Below, piece by piece: positions 1-10,900 of a stretch of DNA of 64,000 bases. The position numbers were made by a program, and so were the translations under genes. The notes beneath the pieces are model-generated. The model ran no database searches, was not told the DNA's origin, and worked only from the letters and a program-made list of their open reading frames with translations. Numbering within the stretch: position 1 is the stretch's first letter; each line of letters opens with the position of its first letter. This DNA comes from Asterias amurensis. Lineage: Eukaryota > Echinodermata > Asteroidea > Forcipulatida > Asteriidae. Location: positions 16,698,012 to 16,762,011 of the forward strand of contig NC_092665.1 of assembly GCF_032118995.1 (NCBI RefSeq). Reading direction: 5' to 3'.

Positions 1-91
1 GTTTATAGAGTTGACACTTTCTTTCCAGAGGTTATAACCTAGTATTATTGAAGAATATATTTCTGAAAATTGTTGGAAGAAGGCTAGTTTG

Positions 92-157
92 TAGTTGCGA
101 TAATGAACCCTCCTCCTGGCGGCTGGTGGCGGGAGGAGGGTTACGTAATCGCAACTA
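92..157. repeat. Imperfect foldback repeat in the intron before the mS38 exon
   Basis: The arms TAGTTGCGAT...CCCTCCTCC and GGAGGAGGG...ATCGCAACTA pair around a GC-rich loop. It looks like a small MITE remnant. It supplies the in-frame ATG at 103, which is therefore not a credible start codon. Confidence 0.7.
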
Positions 158-217
158 GAAGAAGGCAACCTGCAGATTTTTATGAACTAATTGTGCTTTA
201 TTTAACCTTTGTTCCAG

Positions 218-1005
218 GACTCCAAGCAAGATGCGTCTCCTCAAAGATAAATGATACAGCATCTGTGATTGGATCGAATACGCACCACAATATATCAAGA
301 GCCAATCAGCTCCTTGCTATTGCAGCAAACAATACATCTTCCAAAGCAGAGAGCAGCACAGAGAACTTGTTTAATAAAATCCCCACTTTATCAAACTCAG
401 AGTTTTCTTTAGAGCAAGGGTTGTCTAGGTTGAGTTTGTCTCCATTAGAGTCCAGACTTAACCTTGATATGATCCTACCTCATGCTGAAACTCTGATCAG
501 AGAGAAAGCCATCCTAGACCCATCGCCGTTTGCTTCCCTGCAGCAAGACTGCCCAGGGGTCGCCTCATACCCACTCACACCAAGAATAAACCCACTCGAG
601 AACCCACTCCCAGTCCGGGCTCCTACCCAGGAGCGAGACGTAACAAAGAAACATGCTTCAAACATCATCCAGAAGCGTCGACGGAAGATGAATCGTCATC
701 AGTACCTCAAGTGGAAGAAACGAAACAAGTTCAAGCTGCGAATTCTCAAGCAGAAAAGCCGCAAGAAGAAGCGACTTCGCTGGGAGCAGCATCTATCAAA
801 GTTTCGCTTCAAGGAGTTGCAACCTAATGAAGGGGAGGAGTATCTAGCAAAGAGGCGAGCTAAAGAGGCCATCTATCTTAGATATCTTGGCATCGAGACC
901 GATGAAAATGCTAAGAAAAGTGAACAAAATAAAGAAGCTAATCAGAAGAAGCCTATCGCTAAAATTGTACCAGAGCGCATCTTGCCTCCAGGTGCAGTCA
1001 TGTAA
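218..1005 (+). CDS. AURKAIP1: AURKAIP1 / mitochondrial ribosomal protein mS38, terminal coding exon
   Basis: Last coding exon of the small-subunit mitoribosome protein mS38 (AURKAIP1, also named as an Aurora-A interactor in vertebrates); it acts in mitochondria. The exon opens after an acceptor (pyrimidine tract then CAG at 215-217) and is in phase with one upstream base, so earlier coding sequence lies to the left, probably outside the window. It encodes about 262 residues. Two stretches identify it: SPLESRL near 436-456, shared with the human protein, and the family's basic C-terminal block starting KRRRKMNRHQY at about 673, followed by a Lys/Arg-rich helix that in known structures threads into rRNA. 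The C-terminus has an extra KRRAKEAIYLRYLGIE-type tail compared with human (199 aa in total). The frame stays open upstream to an ATG at 103, but that stretch lies in a foldback repeat and is not the start. The gene converges on the methyltransferase gene. Confidence 0.9.
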
Positions 1006-1123
1006 CCTGGATGCCCCCATGTGACCTATCACCAGATGTCAAATTCAAAAGTCATTTTTCCTGCCCATACATCTAACACATTTTGGTTAGATAGCAGTAG
1101 TGTTAGCAGGCTTCTGAATTATA

Positions 1124-1129
1124 AATAAA
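1124..1129 (+). terminator. Poly(A) signal candidate of AURKAIP1
   Basis: AATAAA lies about 120 bases after the stop codon at 1003-1005, the first canonical hexamer downstream. It is a plausible 3' end for the mS38 transcript; cleavage has not been observed. Confidence 0.55.
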
Positions 1130-1311
1130 TGTAACAATGAACACTTCAACTTGACAAAAGTTCAGAAAATTGTTTACACTGCACACAGCACAGGTTTGGA
1201 ATTTCATCTTTATAGGGGCGAGGTTGTTATCCTTTTGCTAAAAGCACTTTCACTGGAGAAGTCTAAAGTGTACATGTAAATACATGGGTGGTTCATTTAA
1301 GGCCAAGACCA

Positions 1312-1495
1312 GGGCCCAATTTCATAGAACTGCTTAGGCCAACAATTTTTGGCTCAGCAGAAATGAGCAGGATACCAGCAACAAATATAATATGTGACAT
1401 GGTAGTTTGGCTGGTAATCTTATTCTAGTAAGCATAAATTTGTTGTGCTAAGCTACTTTCTGTGCTTGAGCAGCTCTATTAAATTGGGCAAGAGG
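1312..1495. repeat. Dispersed repeat family A (AAGCAG/GCTTAGC type), copy 1
   Basis: It contains CCCAATTTCATAGA, GCTGCTTA, AGCAGGATACCAGC and a closing AAGCATAA...TGCTAAGC segment. The same order recurs at about 10196-10380, 20863-21055, 39145-39270 and 41858-42080, so this is an interspersed element. It has no coding capacity. Confidence 0.75.
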
Positions 1496-1845
1496 GCATG
1501 GCCATTGTGTAATTACAGGAAATTCAAGAAGAAGAAGCTTTCATTGTAGTTTTGTTTATTTCAGTCAATAATGAACGAGGTTACTATTACTACAATTATT
1601 GTTTTGTAACATTTCTGCTCTCTGATCACATGTTAACATCTTTACAAAATGTTGTAACATCATATGCAACAAATGCATAAAACCTAATTTCTAAACACAC
1701 TCCTATCATTACAAAAAAAAAAGAAATTATCTTTAAGCAATGTTTCAAGCAAGTAGTAGTAGTTTAATAAAAATGAAAAATTACAATGGAAAAATTGGCT
1801 GCAATAATTCATTTCTTGTAATTGTCGGATGACTATACCTGGAAA

Positions 1846-1960
1846 TTTTAAATAACATTTGGTGGAACAGAGACATTTTTACGAGAGCAGGATTTGAACC
1901 AACGACCTCTGGATTAAAGTGCGGGTACGCTCTACCAACTAAGCTATCAAGTCCTTATAT
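1846..1960 (-). repeat. tRNA-derived SINE (family S)
   Basis: Read on the minus strand it has an A-box-like TAGCTTAGTTGGTAGAG (about 1946-1930) and a B box GGTTCAAATC (1900-1891) at tRNA-like spacing, followed by a non-tRNA tail. Related copies lie at about 20362-20462, 23916-24005, 31690-31790, 46492-46635 and 54050-54160. The tRNA fold is decayed, so this is not a functional tRNA gene. Confidence 0.8.
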
Positions 1961-2373
1961 TGGCAGTCCCTTGTTTGTCAACAATATTTGTTATTGACAC
2001 AAAACACAATAGGGAGATTGTTGCGAGTCTACCTTAATGAAACTTAACTCAAACTCCACCGAGCTTGGACAATCTCGAGCTTGGACTCGGACTCAAAAAC
2101 TGAGGACTGATGAGTTGAAACATGGTTGAATACAAAACTGCCCTTATATGGTCCTAAATATAACACCAGATGTGAAAAATGCAACAAAATGTTGAACATT
2201 TCTCTCCCATTATTGAATTTTCAAAAAACGATTATTCTCTATATCAGGAAAACAAAAAGGAAACTACTCGGACAAAGTATTCTTTCCATACTAAAAGGTT
2301 CACTTAGTATTCTAGTGATAATACCATAGATTGAATCAGAAGTGAACTAGGCAGTTTTGATTCAATGCATTTT

Positions 2374-5157
2374 TTAAGGAGCAAGCTTTTTGTTGCATAA
2401 GAAATGCCAGCTACCTTCCATCCCATCTCCGACCGCAGTTACCGCAAACCCAATCTCTTTCAGAAGCTCCGTCATTTTCCTCCTCCCAAAGCCCACCCCT
2501 AGCCCCGCCCCTCCCTCTGTGAACAGCGAGGTCGGTACGCAATTCATCATGCTTACTGCGTAGAAAGTGCTTGTAGCATACGCCAAACTTCTGCTGGTAT
2601 GGGAGATGTTATCTTGTAGATCTGACTCTAACTTTGGGTCGAAAACCGATAGGACACCTCCGGGGGTCAAGACCCGCAGAATCTCCTTCAGGACTTTAGG
2701 TGGATCGGCTAGATCGTGGATGATCATGTGGGCAAAAGCATATCCGTACTGACCAGTCCAGTCAGCAGGCAATGTAGCCACATCCGTGCAGACAAAGATA
2801 GCGTTGGTCAAGCCAATGGATTTGGCTTCCTCTCTGGCTTTTATAAGGGGCTTCTCGGCTTGATCAAGACCGTAGATTTGACTCTTTGGGAACCGTTTAG
2901 CCAACACTAAGGTAGAACTTCCTGGACCACATCCAACATCGATCACTTTGATGCCAGATTCTAAATAAAAAATATAAAAAAGAGAAATCAATCAAGAAAA
3001 ACAAATAAACAAATTAAATGAAACTTGTTTTCTTATTTTAAATCTGGTATTGCGATCAGGCTTGCAACTGTAACTTCACCCAAAAAGAGGAAATTACAAA
3101 ATGTCAATGACTTTGTTTAATATTCTTCAGTTATGAATTGAAAACTGAGATTAAAAAAAAAAAAAATCAGCTGATCCAAGGAAAAGTTGCCTGAAAACAT
3201 GTGGATTTTCCCATCAAATACGAGCCTTTGCTGGGGAAATTATAAGAAATGAGGGCTAGCAAAGTTACAGCATCTTGTGTCTTTAAGCCTGGTTAATACT
3301 TCCTGGGAATGCGAAGCAAAGTTGCCTTTAATTTTTATGTAACAACTCTGTTTTCGCTGTGAACACAAGAGTTAGGCCACTGCTGCAAACTATTAGATGC
3401 GTATTTGTTATGTCAAAATTGGCTTACGCATTAGCAGGAAGTATGAACTGGGCTAGCCCACCTTGTTGAGCTGTTAATGGCTCCGCTTTAACATCGGTCT
3501 CATCACTGTCAATGGTGACAGTGATGAGACCGATGTTAAAAACGGAGCCATTAAAGCCATTATACACTTTAGGTAAACAGTATTGTCCAAGTCCCACACT
3601 TAGTGTATCATAACTTATATACAACTTAACAACAAACCTGTGAAAATTTAGGCTCAATCGGTCATCGGAGTCGGGAGAAAATAACGGGAAAACCCACTCT
3701 TGTTTCCGCGCGTTTCGCCGTGTCATGACATGTGTTTAAAATAAATCCGTAATTCTCGCTAACGAGAATTTATATTATTTTGCCGTTTTCTCAAAATGTA
3801 AAGCATTTCATGGGCTAATATTTCAAGAGAAGTGTTTCACCATTACCTTCTGTAAACCCTGTAAATTATTTGTAAATCTGTGAACTTTTTTTTTGTTTCT
3901 GTACCAGCTCAACAAGGTGGGCTAGAACTGGGCTTTCACTGGTTCCTTACCTAGCTTCTCCAGTAGCTCAGGCATTGTTGGAAGTACATCATTAAGCAGT
4001 GTATTTTCAAACAGGGGACCATGGATCTTATTCAGGGTGTGGTCAAACTTGGGGTACACTTCATACGACACACCTGTTACACAAAAACAACAAAGAGTGG
4101 GCGATATTTAAAATTCATTTTTTTGGTTAACAGTTTATATCAAAGTTGGTTTTGGTATGAAAAGATATAATAAAGTAAACTGAGGGATACGGGGTGGATT
4201 TCACAGAGTTAAGACTAGTCTTATCTTGAGTTAGTTACTCATCCTAACTTCAACATTTCCTAGGACTAGTAAGTTAGGACTAGTCCAAACTCTTTGTGAA
4301 ATCGACCCCTGGGGAATGAGATGGGATAAATGGCTAACAGGTGTATGCCACGCCCCCCTAATAAAGACACAGCATCTCAACTTAATGGAATACCGGTACC
4401 TTACAAAGACACTCTGTTCTGCTCTACATCTCTCTATTTTACCTGCTGGTCCATCCTTTTTGAAGCACTGTGCAAGAGGGAAGAAGGCTGTGGAAAGAAC
4501 CGGTGGCAACAGGGACCAGGATGCCAGACTGTTTGTAACACAGCGACGATGCGCTGGCAGCCAATAGGTCTCCTTCACAGGGTCATAGTTCACTATGTGT
4601 GAGGTCACCATCGTACTCAACCACTCTCTTACATACCTGATGGAAAACAAACAATACAGATTGTAGGTCGATTCGACGATCACAAACTAATTTAAATGTC
4701 AAATTTATGTTTTTGCGGAGCAGGAAAGGTTATTGGCTTTTAGGTGATACCTTTAATAAGTCAAGTTTACTGATAAAGTAAAAAACATGTGGGGCTCTTT
4801 TCATATACACTAACACTGAGTATGGGAGCACTTTTGGTTCAGTGATTTTTTAGACTCAAAAAGGTCTTTAGTTTATTTAAGCTTGCTAAATGAGCAGGAT
4901 GCTGTGAACCGCTAGACCTTCATCACTGCAGGAAACTATTATTGGTCAAGATTTAGAAACATTTACCTCTCCTTAAAGTTTCCAGCATCCGCAATCTCTT
5001 GACTCGTTCTGGGGGTGTCTGTGGCCGTCATGACCTGAAACAGACCCGTCTCTTCTCCCATGGCAACAGCAAGACAAGTTATACTGGAGAAGATCATCTC
5101 AGAGAAGCGCTCGGAAAACTTCTCTTCTGTCTCCTCTGCAAATATATTTTCGGCCAT
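2374..5157 (-). CDS. SAM-dependent methyltransferase, Rv2258c-like
   Basis: A class I S-adenosylmethionine methyltransferase of unknown substrate. Four coding exons, each in phase with the next: 4967-5157 (start MAENIFAEE), 4443-4636, 3951-4073 and 2374-2960, giving 364 residues. Residues 1-130 resemble the N-terminal helical/winged-helix part of proteins annotated as 'Rv2258c-like'. The last exon holds the Rossmann domain: motif I VIDVGCGPGSS at about 175-185, the acidic ribose-binding residue in IYGLDQAE, CTDVATLPAD, and the motif LRVLTPGGVLSVFDP. ATG 5157 was chosen because it heads the conserved N-terminus and stops precede it in the UTR. Introns carry MITEs. The bacterial-sounding family name reflects a gene patchily shared between animals and bacteria. 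The fold is near certain; the reaction is unknown. Confidence 0.87.
3446..3926. repeat. Foldback element interrupted by a second repeat
   Basis: The core 3480-3550 is a near-perfect hairpin: CATCGGTCTCATCACTGTCA, a 4-nt loop, then its complement. The left arm continues outward through GAGCTGTTAATGGCTCCG and GCCCACCTTGTTGAGCTG, but the right arm stops at about 3554 and resumes only at 3905 (CAGCTCAACAAGGTGGGCT). About 350 bp (3555-3904) has therefore been inserted into the right arm. Nothing in the insert looks coding. The structure lies in intron 3, ending 25 bp from exon 3. Confidence 0.8.
4194..4308. repeat. Foldback family C (ACTAGTCCTAACTT type), copy 1
   Basis: Inverted arms reading GATTTCACAGAGTTAAGACT and AGTCCAAACTCTTTGTGAAATC, with internal AGGACTAG/CTAGTCCT motifs. 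Related copies are at 23604-23690 and 42264-42372. Non-autonomous, MITE-like; inside methyltransferase intron 2. Confidence 0.75.
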
Positions 5158-5197
5158 TTTGTTTCTTGAGTGATTTTATCCTGTTAAATCTCCAGTT

Positions 5198-5835
5198 CTG
5201 CAATTTAAACAAAAATGATTTTAAATTTGAGTACATGACCTAAAAACCAAAAACATCATCCACCATAGAGGCGCTCGAGATGGTTTGAAAATGACGGGTG
5301 GGAGCAGTATTTTACTTTATAACTTTGCCTGGATTTGTATCATTAAACTAAAATCATGGGTGACGAACAAGTTCACTCACAGAATACACCATGAAAAGTC
5401 TTAGGGACTTAAATTGACGTTATCCCCAAACGCAAACTACGACTTATTATATAGGCCTACATTTCCAATTACTTTTCTTCGCTCCAACCGAAACACGACT
5501 GACTGAATGATTAAAAATAATACCACAAATCAACTTTTTGCGGTTTTGGAAAAGTTTCCGTATGGCGCCACCGCTTTTTCATTTGATATGAAATAATATA
5601 GTATCTAATTTACCTCATTGAGATATCCTTTTTTGTAAAAATGAGTGAAAAAGTGGTGGCGCCATACGGAAAGTTATCCAACTCCTAATAATGTCTAGTC
5701 GACGACGTCAGACAATCTCTCAGAGAAAAGGTTTGCACAAATCAATAAATGTTTATTTCAGTAATCACCCTAACCATACACTAGACTACTTTGACTTACT
5801 TACTACTACTTTTTAATTATTGAATCAAAACTTAC
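5198..5835 (-). other. First intron of the methyltransferase gene
   Basis: Bounded by a TTGCAG acceptor (exon resumes at 5197) and a GTAAGT donor at 5835-5830 on the minus strand. It contains the foldback element at 5545-5685; otherwise AT-rich with no further feature. Confidence 0.6.
5545..5685. repeat. Foldback MITE (TTTCCGTATGGCGCCAC arms)
   Basis: TTTCCGTATGGCGCCACCGC at 5555-5574 and its complement near 5654-5673 flank about 80 bp of AT-rich sequence. The arms extend with ACTTTTTCAC-like and GGATAACTTT-like ends. Non-coding and transposon-derived. Confidence 0.85.
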
Positions 5836-6000
5836 CTTCTGCGTGTGCCTCACGGAGTCTGTTCAACTCAGACGGTCCTTGACCGGGTGTACAACCACCA
5901 ATTGTGTAACATAAATGCAGTACCAGCAACAATACGGACGCTCAGCAAACGTGAACCTTCAGACAGCTGTTATTTTACGGCCCTGGGAAAGCGCATCAGC
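5836..6000 (-). other. Probable 5' UTR exon of the methyltransferase gene
   Basis: On the minus strand a consensus donor, CAGAAG|GTAAGTTT, ends an exon at 5836; splicing to 5197 would place about 40 nt of UTR before the ATG at 5157. The upstream edge (transcription start) cannot be seen and the right end given is approximate. It is moderately GC-rich with no long open frame joined to the CDS. Confidence 0.5.
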
Positions 6001-7721
6001 CCCGCAGTGCGGCATACCCACACAACGAATGCATCACACTCTGACCAGTCCACAAAGCCAGGCCGCGAGGTCACGGCACACTATCGCCAACCTTGCTCTA
6101 TGGATTCAGACACTATGCGCGAACAAAATGCATTCAATCAAGCGATTATTTGACACATCAGTAAAAGTAATTGTGTTAGCTGAGCCGGACATTTTGCAAA
6201 CTGTATAAGTACATGTATGTACCTGAAGGGTTAAAACAAAATAAGCAAGCACGATACATTACCGCAAACCTTTCCAGTTCGTATTTCCACCATGCAAAGT
6301 TTCAAATCCTACTTTAGCTTTAAAAAGTTCCTTTCGCATACACATAAATTAATAGATAAAGATCAGGTTCTCAACTTTCCTCCTACCAGAGTGATCTACA
6401 AACCCTACCACGGCAGAAATGCAAACTTTTGGCACTATAGATCCAGCATTTCAAATCTTTCTATTTCAGTTTGAGAATACATTAATACAAAACTTAATTT
6501 ATTTCACATCCATTGAGCACGCACAACAAAATCAAAAGAAATTACACCCTTCATAAATCATTTGAACATTTCCTTCTGCATGTTGTGAACAAAATCCACA
6601 TACTACTGTTGAGCAACCAAGAGTTATAACATGTGACATCAACTCACAATAGTTTTTTTTTTATTCAATAAACACACCATGCCACTTTTTACAAAACTGT
6701 TGTATGATAATATTATAAGTGAGCACACTTTTTACAAGTAAGTTCATTTTATCAAAATTGTTAGACCTTGTAAGTTTAACACATATTCAACCGTTTGTTT
6801 TTACAACTTTTCGGCGCTGATGTATTAATGCATGAAGGAAAAAATCTGGCGCACTTAAAACAGGTTCAAAGGTAAAAAACTTGCCCGGTTCTTGAGAGTC
6901 CCTGGTTTAAAGCCCTAGCCAACCAATGGCTTTGGCTACATCAGCTTGTGGCTTTCCCTTATAGAATTTTATTTTTGTAACCAGTCAAAGCTAGTCATAT
7001 GAATATTTCCTGAACAACCCCACAGTAATATTTCCCCAAGATCAAAGTAAAAAAAATCAATATCCCAATAAAGTCTTTGTTTACACTTCATCGACGCATC
7101 AACTCTCAAAACCACGCCTATCAATTTAACTATTTGAATACACATAGAGAAATTGCACCAAATAGTGTACGCTGCAAATTATGGTAGAAATAGAAAGATG
7201 AAAAAGGTATGAAACTGTGTAGAATATAAACACACTGGACTTCCATCCAGTATAAATATACAATATCGCTGCGAAAGACACCAAATTTAATTTTTATAGA
7301 TTATACTTCCCAGACTTTTTTGATAGCATTTGTACACATCAAGGACAAATAATATTATACAAATAAAAACCTAATTCCAATCTAAAACATTAACCTCTCT
7401 CTACTGAGAGTCAATCAGTTATCTCAAAACTAGTTTGTAAATTATTGTGAAAATTAAAGTAAATAATGAAAAACATAACTTTCCATGGAACCTGTTGCTA
7501 GTTTTTCAAACAGCTTACTAAAATGCATGCATTTGTGTTCAAGTTGTTAACATTTCTTTACTTGATACGTTTTATGTTTATAAAATTTGAGCACCATTTG
7601 TATGGGCAACCAATTCAACATATTGATTCCTTGATTGGCGTTACAATGAGAATTAAACAACAGCATTTTCAAACATTTTGACATCATAACGGAACAGGCA
7701 AATAGAATGGACTATTTGTCA

Positions 7722-7727
7722 TTTATT
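7722..7727 (-). terminator. Poly(A) signal candidate of CFAP74
   Basis: TTTATT on the plus strand reads AATAAA in the gene's direction, about 190 nt after the stop at 7913-7915. First canonical hexamer downstream. Confidence 0.5.
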
Positions 7728-7813
7728 GTATTTTCGTTGTCAACCAATCTTTGTTTGTTCATTTGCATTGGTTGTTCTGGTGATCCAGAATGGTCCTTAG
7801 ATCATTCCAACTT

Positions 7814-7828
7814 GTTGTTATGGCAACC
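7814..7828. promoter_or_regulatory. X-box-like palindrome (RFX site) in the CFAP74 3' UTR
   Basis: GTTGTTATGGCAACC differs by two bases from the RFX X-box GTTGCCATGGCAACC. A weaker relative, GTTGCTATTGCAAT, follows at 7856-7869. RFX factors control ciliary genes, but this copy sits at the 3' end, so any function is speculative. Confidence 0.35.
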
Positions 7829-7912
7829 TCATTGGTTTCTTGGGTCCCATGACTGGTTGCTATTGCAATCTCACTGATTGGTAAGTCCTGTCTAAGAAAC
7901 TGTTGCCTGTTG

Positions 7913-10900
7913 CTATGGCGTTTCCTCAGTAACCACCTGAGCTCGAAGCAGGAGATTGTAGCGTTCCAAGACGTCACCTTTCAGATTCATGATAATGTTG
8001 GCCTCTATAACCATGTTGGGCTGAAACATTAATAGAATCAAAAAGAAGTCAAACAGTGTAGAGAATCGGTTAAGAACTTTCACACATTTGTCAGTTCCAC
8101 CTGTCAGCATGAAGCATCAAAGTAAATACTAATCCAGACTGACTTACGTTATGTCCTTTTGGTGGAGTCCAAGTGACGACTACCGGTCTGGTCATACCAG
8201 CTTCTACCATTCCACGCTGGGTATCCACAGCGAATCCCTTGGGTGTTATCATGTTCAGATTGTCAAAGAAGAACTCACCATTCTATGCAAGGAGAAGACA
8301 CGACTGGTTTAATATGAGTATCAAACCATTGTATCAACTTTTCTGTTTTAAATATCTTAATTCAATCAATCAATTAATCATTCAAAAGTGAATATGAAAG
8401 AGGTAAGGGGCGATCAGAAAAAAACAATTACTTTATATTTCTATTAAAACATTTAAGATTGTAGAATTGAGGAGACATGCACCAGGTAAATGAGTTCAAA
8501 AGAGACGCAGTCATGAAAAAAAATTAATGGTTCTTTTTTCTTTATCTTCATAAAGAACCATTCTAATAGGATTTTCTTTTTACTAGAGCACCTGTGTTGT
8601 CATTTTGCCTTCGAGAAAGACTCTGCCTGAGTTCGAAACGTCAGGCCATTAACTATTTTTTGCATTTATACCCTCGGTTCTTTTGGGTTGTAAGTTGTTT
8701 GCAATAGCTAATTCTATTTTCTCAGGACATTTAAAGCGGCACATGACAAGAAAATGATTGATAAGACTCCATACCTTCTTCTGACTGACTGCCATGGTGC
8801 GTATACAACCCACTTGAAGCTGCCGAGTAGCTGCAATAGTTTCATCTTCCTTTCCTAAAGCTCGGAAGGAGAGTAGAAGCGGGATGGCAGGAGGCAGGGC
8901 TTTCGGATCTTAAAATAATAGAAGAGTGACGATTTTCGTTTTTACAAATGGCTCACATTGTTAAATTTCGAAAGGGGTAAGTTTTTATTTTCAGAAAAGT
9001 GACTGAGTTTGCAAAGTTGCTAAAAATACAGACAACGTGAGCATGCTGATCACCAATAGGAGGGACTTATAAAGTTATCTTTGCTATAATTTTGTGAATA
9101 TTTTTGTTGTTGAGTTCACACATTTGTAGTGGGCTTTGTTATAAAATAGCCACTTTAAAAAGGTAAGCTATTAGTCAACCAATTTTAAATTTCTCTTGTT
9201 AATTTTTTGAAACTTTGAGAAAAAGTAAAGTCAGTTCCGACTGGGCAAGCGCTTTGGGGATTCAATTTAGGAAAGTGTGGGTTTGATACTCGGTTTCTAA
9301 TCTAGCGCAGTCAGACTCTGTATGTGGACTCGGTGCCTAATCATCTGTGCTGTTCTTTGGGCTCGCGCAAACAGACTTGCAATAGAGGCTAAATCAATTC
9401 AAACCAAGGTTGGTGGAAAATACCAAGACCCATTTTGTTTATACCTTCTTCCTCCTCCGTGACTGGAACAACAGATAAACTTTCCACAGACGGCTTCATC
9501 TCATCCCCTCCAATGATGAACATGATCTTAGACTTGGCCACCCCTCTAAGATGAATGGCATGGGCCTGGTGTTTGCCATATAACTCAATGTTGGCTACAT
9601 CAGAGAATAGATCAGAGGGGTGGTCTGGTCGGAAGGTTACTGTGATTTCTTTCTTGCTGCCTGTGGATCACAAAGAGTAAAGAAAGGGTTTGGAACACCT
9701 TCCTGAGTTCATTCTGCTCTGTTTGATTAATTTTATTCAATTCAATTCAATTCAACATTTCATTAATTTTTATAGCCTTCAAGAAATGTCAGGCAACTCA
9801 TAGTTTTTTGCATCTATTTTTATACTGAACAGTTCCTTAATAAATGCAAAAATAAAGTAAAACAATATTGTGGCAGGAATTGTGGACATAAATTGGATTA
9901 AAATTCCCGTTCAATGTGTAGTGTAAACCATACCTGGCTGAAGCGTCCCCTCACAGGGAACACAGTCAAACACGCTGCTTCCGTTCAAATTAGCCTTCCC
10001 AACAACTCTAGTATCCGCTGATGGGTCTCGTTTGACAAATAGTGGAAGGCCTTGTTGGTTGACGTGCTTCTGGAAAGAGAGACTAGCTAGCTTGATGCTG
10101 TAGTCTACAGACAGGGGGGACACATTCTCCAGCTGTATACAATAAAATAACATTCAGTTGACTTCATCAAAAATCAAATTCAGCCATCCAACCAGGCCAC
10201 AGTTTTCAAACAAATGGTAAAACAAAAACAAGCTAAGCACAACACAACAAACATTATGCTAACAAAACTGCCAGCCAAAATACCATGTTATATGTATCAT
10301 TTATGACTTGTATCCTGCTTAAATCTGCTAAGCAGGAAATTGTTCAACAATATTTTCTGCTTAAGCAGCTCTATTAAAAGTCATTTGAGTTAGTTTCCAA
10401 AATCATCCAAGAATTATTCACAATAACTGAGATACAATTGCTACTTGACATGCGTGTGCAGTGACGGTAATGGAACTCCAATCCTCGTACAAAAATCTAT
10501 ATCAGGGCCCAATCACATAAAGCTGTTAAGCAGAAAATTCTGCTAAGCAAATTTCTTTGCAAAAGGTCTGAAAACATTACCTTAAATGATTCAGCATTTT
10601 CTTCTCCAGCCATGACGAAGCCAAGGTTTAGTTTAGGTTCTTTGAGTGAAATGTTAATGATAGGATTAATGCCTTGTCCCTTTAGGCAAACACTCAATAT
10701 GGCTGAACCACTGTCGATGTCTAGGACCTCTTGATACTGTCAAGAAATAATCAGAACAATAATAATAATTAGTTCCTATAGAGGGCTTTACCTAGGAGAG
10801 TCTCAAAGCGCTTATAGGTCACAGGAAGCAAATTTTTATTTGTTCAACACCAAATTATTAAAGGAACACGTTGCCTTGGATCGGTCGAGTTGGTCTTTGA

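Larger units (their letters stand above)
1006..2373. other. Intergenic region between convergent AURKAIP1 and methyltransferase
   Basis: It holds both 3' UTRs, one copy of a dispersed repeat (1312-1495) and one tRNA-derived SINE (about 1846-1960). The remainder is AT-rich with no recognisable coding sequence. The 67-codon open frame at 2126-2329 has no family resemblance and I do not call it. Confidence 0.6.
6001..7912. other. Intergenic spacer between the methyltransferase and CFAP74
   Basis: AT-rich DNA with no recognisable gene. It includes a fragment of dispersed repeat family B (about 6255-6310, TTTCCACCATGCAAAGTTT) and the CFAP74 3' UTR from about 7722. The small open frames here resemble no family known to me. 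Confidence 0.55.

Noticed and set aside
103..217. In-frame ATG and 38 codons upstream of the mS38 exon
   Set aside because: They lie in a foldback repeat and intron sequence, and a good acceptor ends at 217; the conserved protein begins after it.
1884..1955. Possible tRNA gene
   Set aside because: A and B boxes are present, but the acceptor and anticodon stems do not pair and the sequence repeats elsewhere with a tail; it is a SINE.
5845..6208. Two overlapping open frames of about 100 codons
   Set aside because: They run antisense through the presumed methyltransferase 5' UTR exon and show no known domain.
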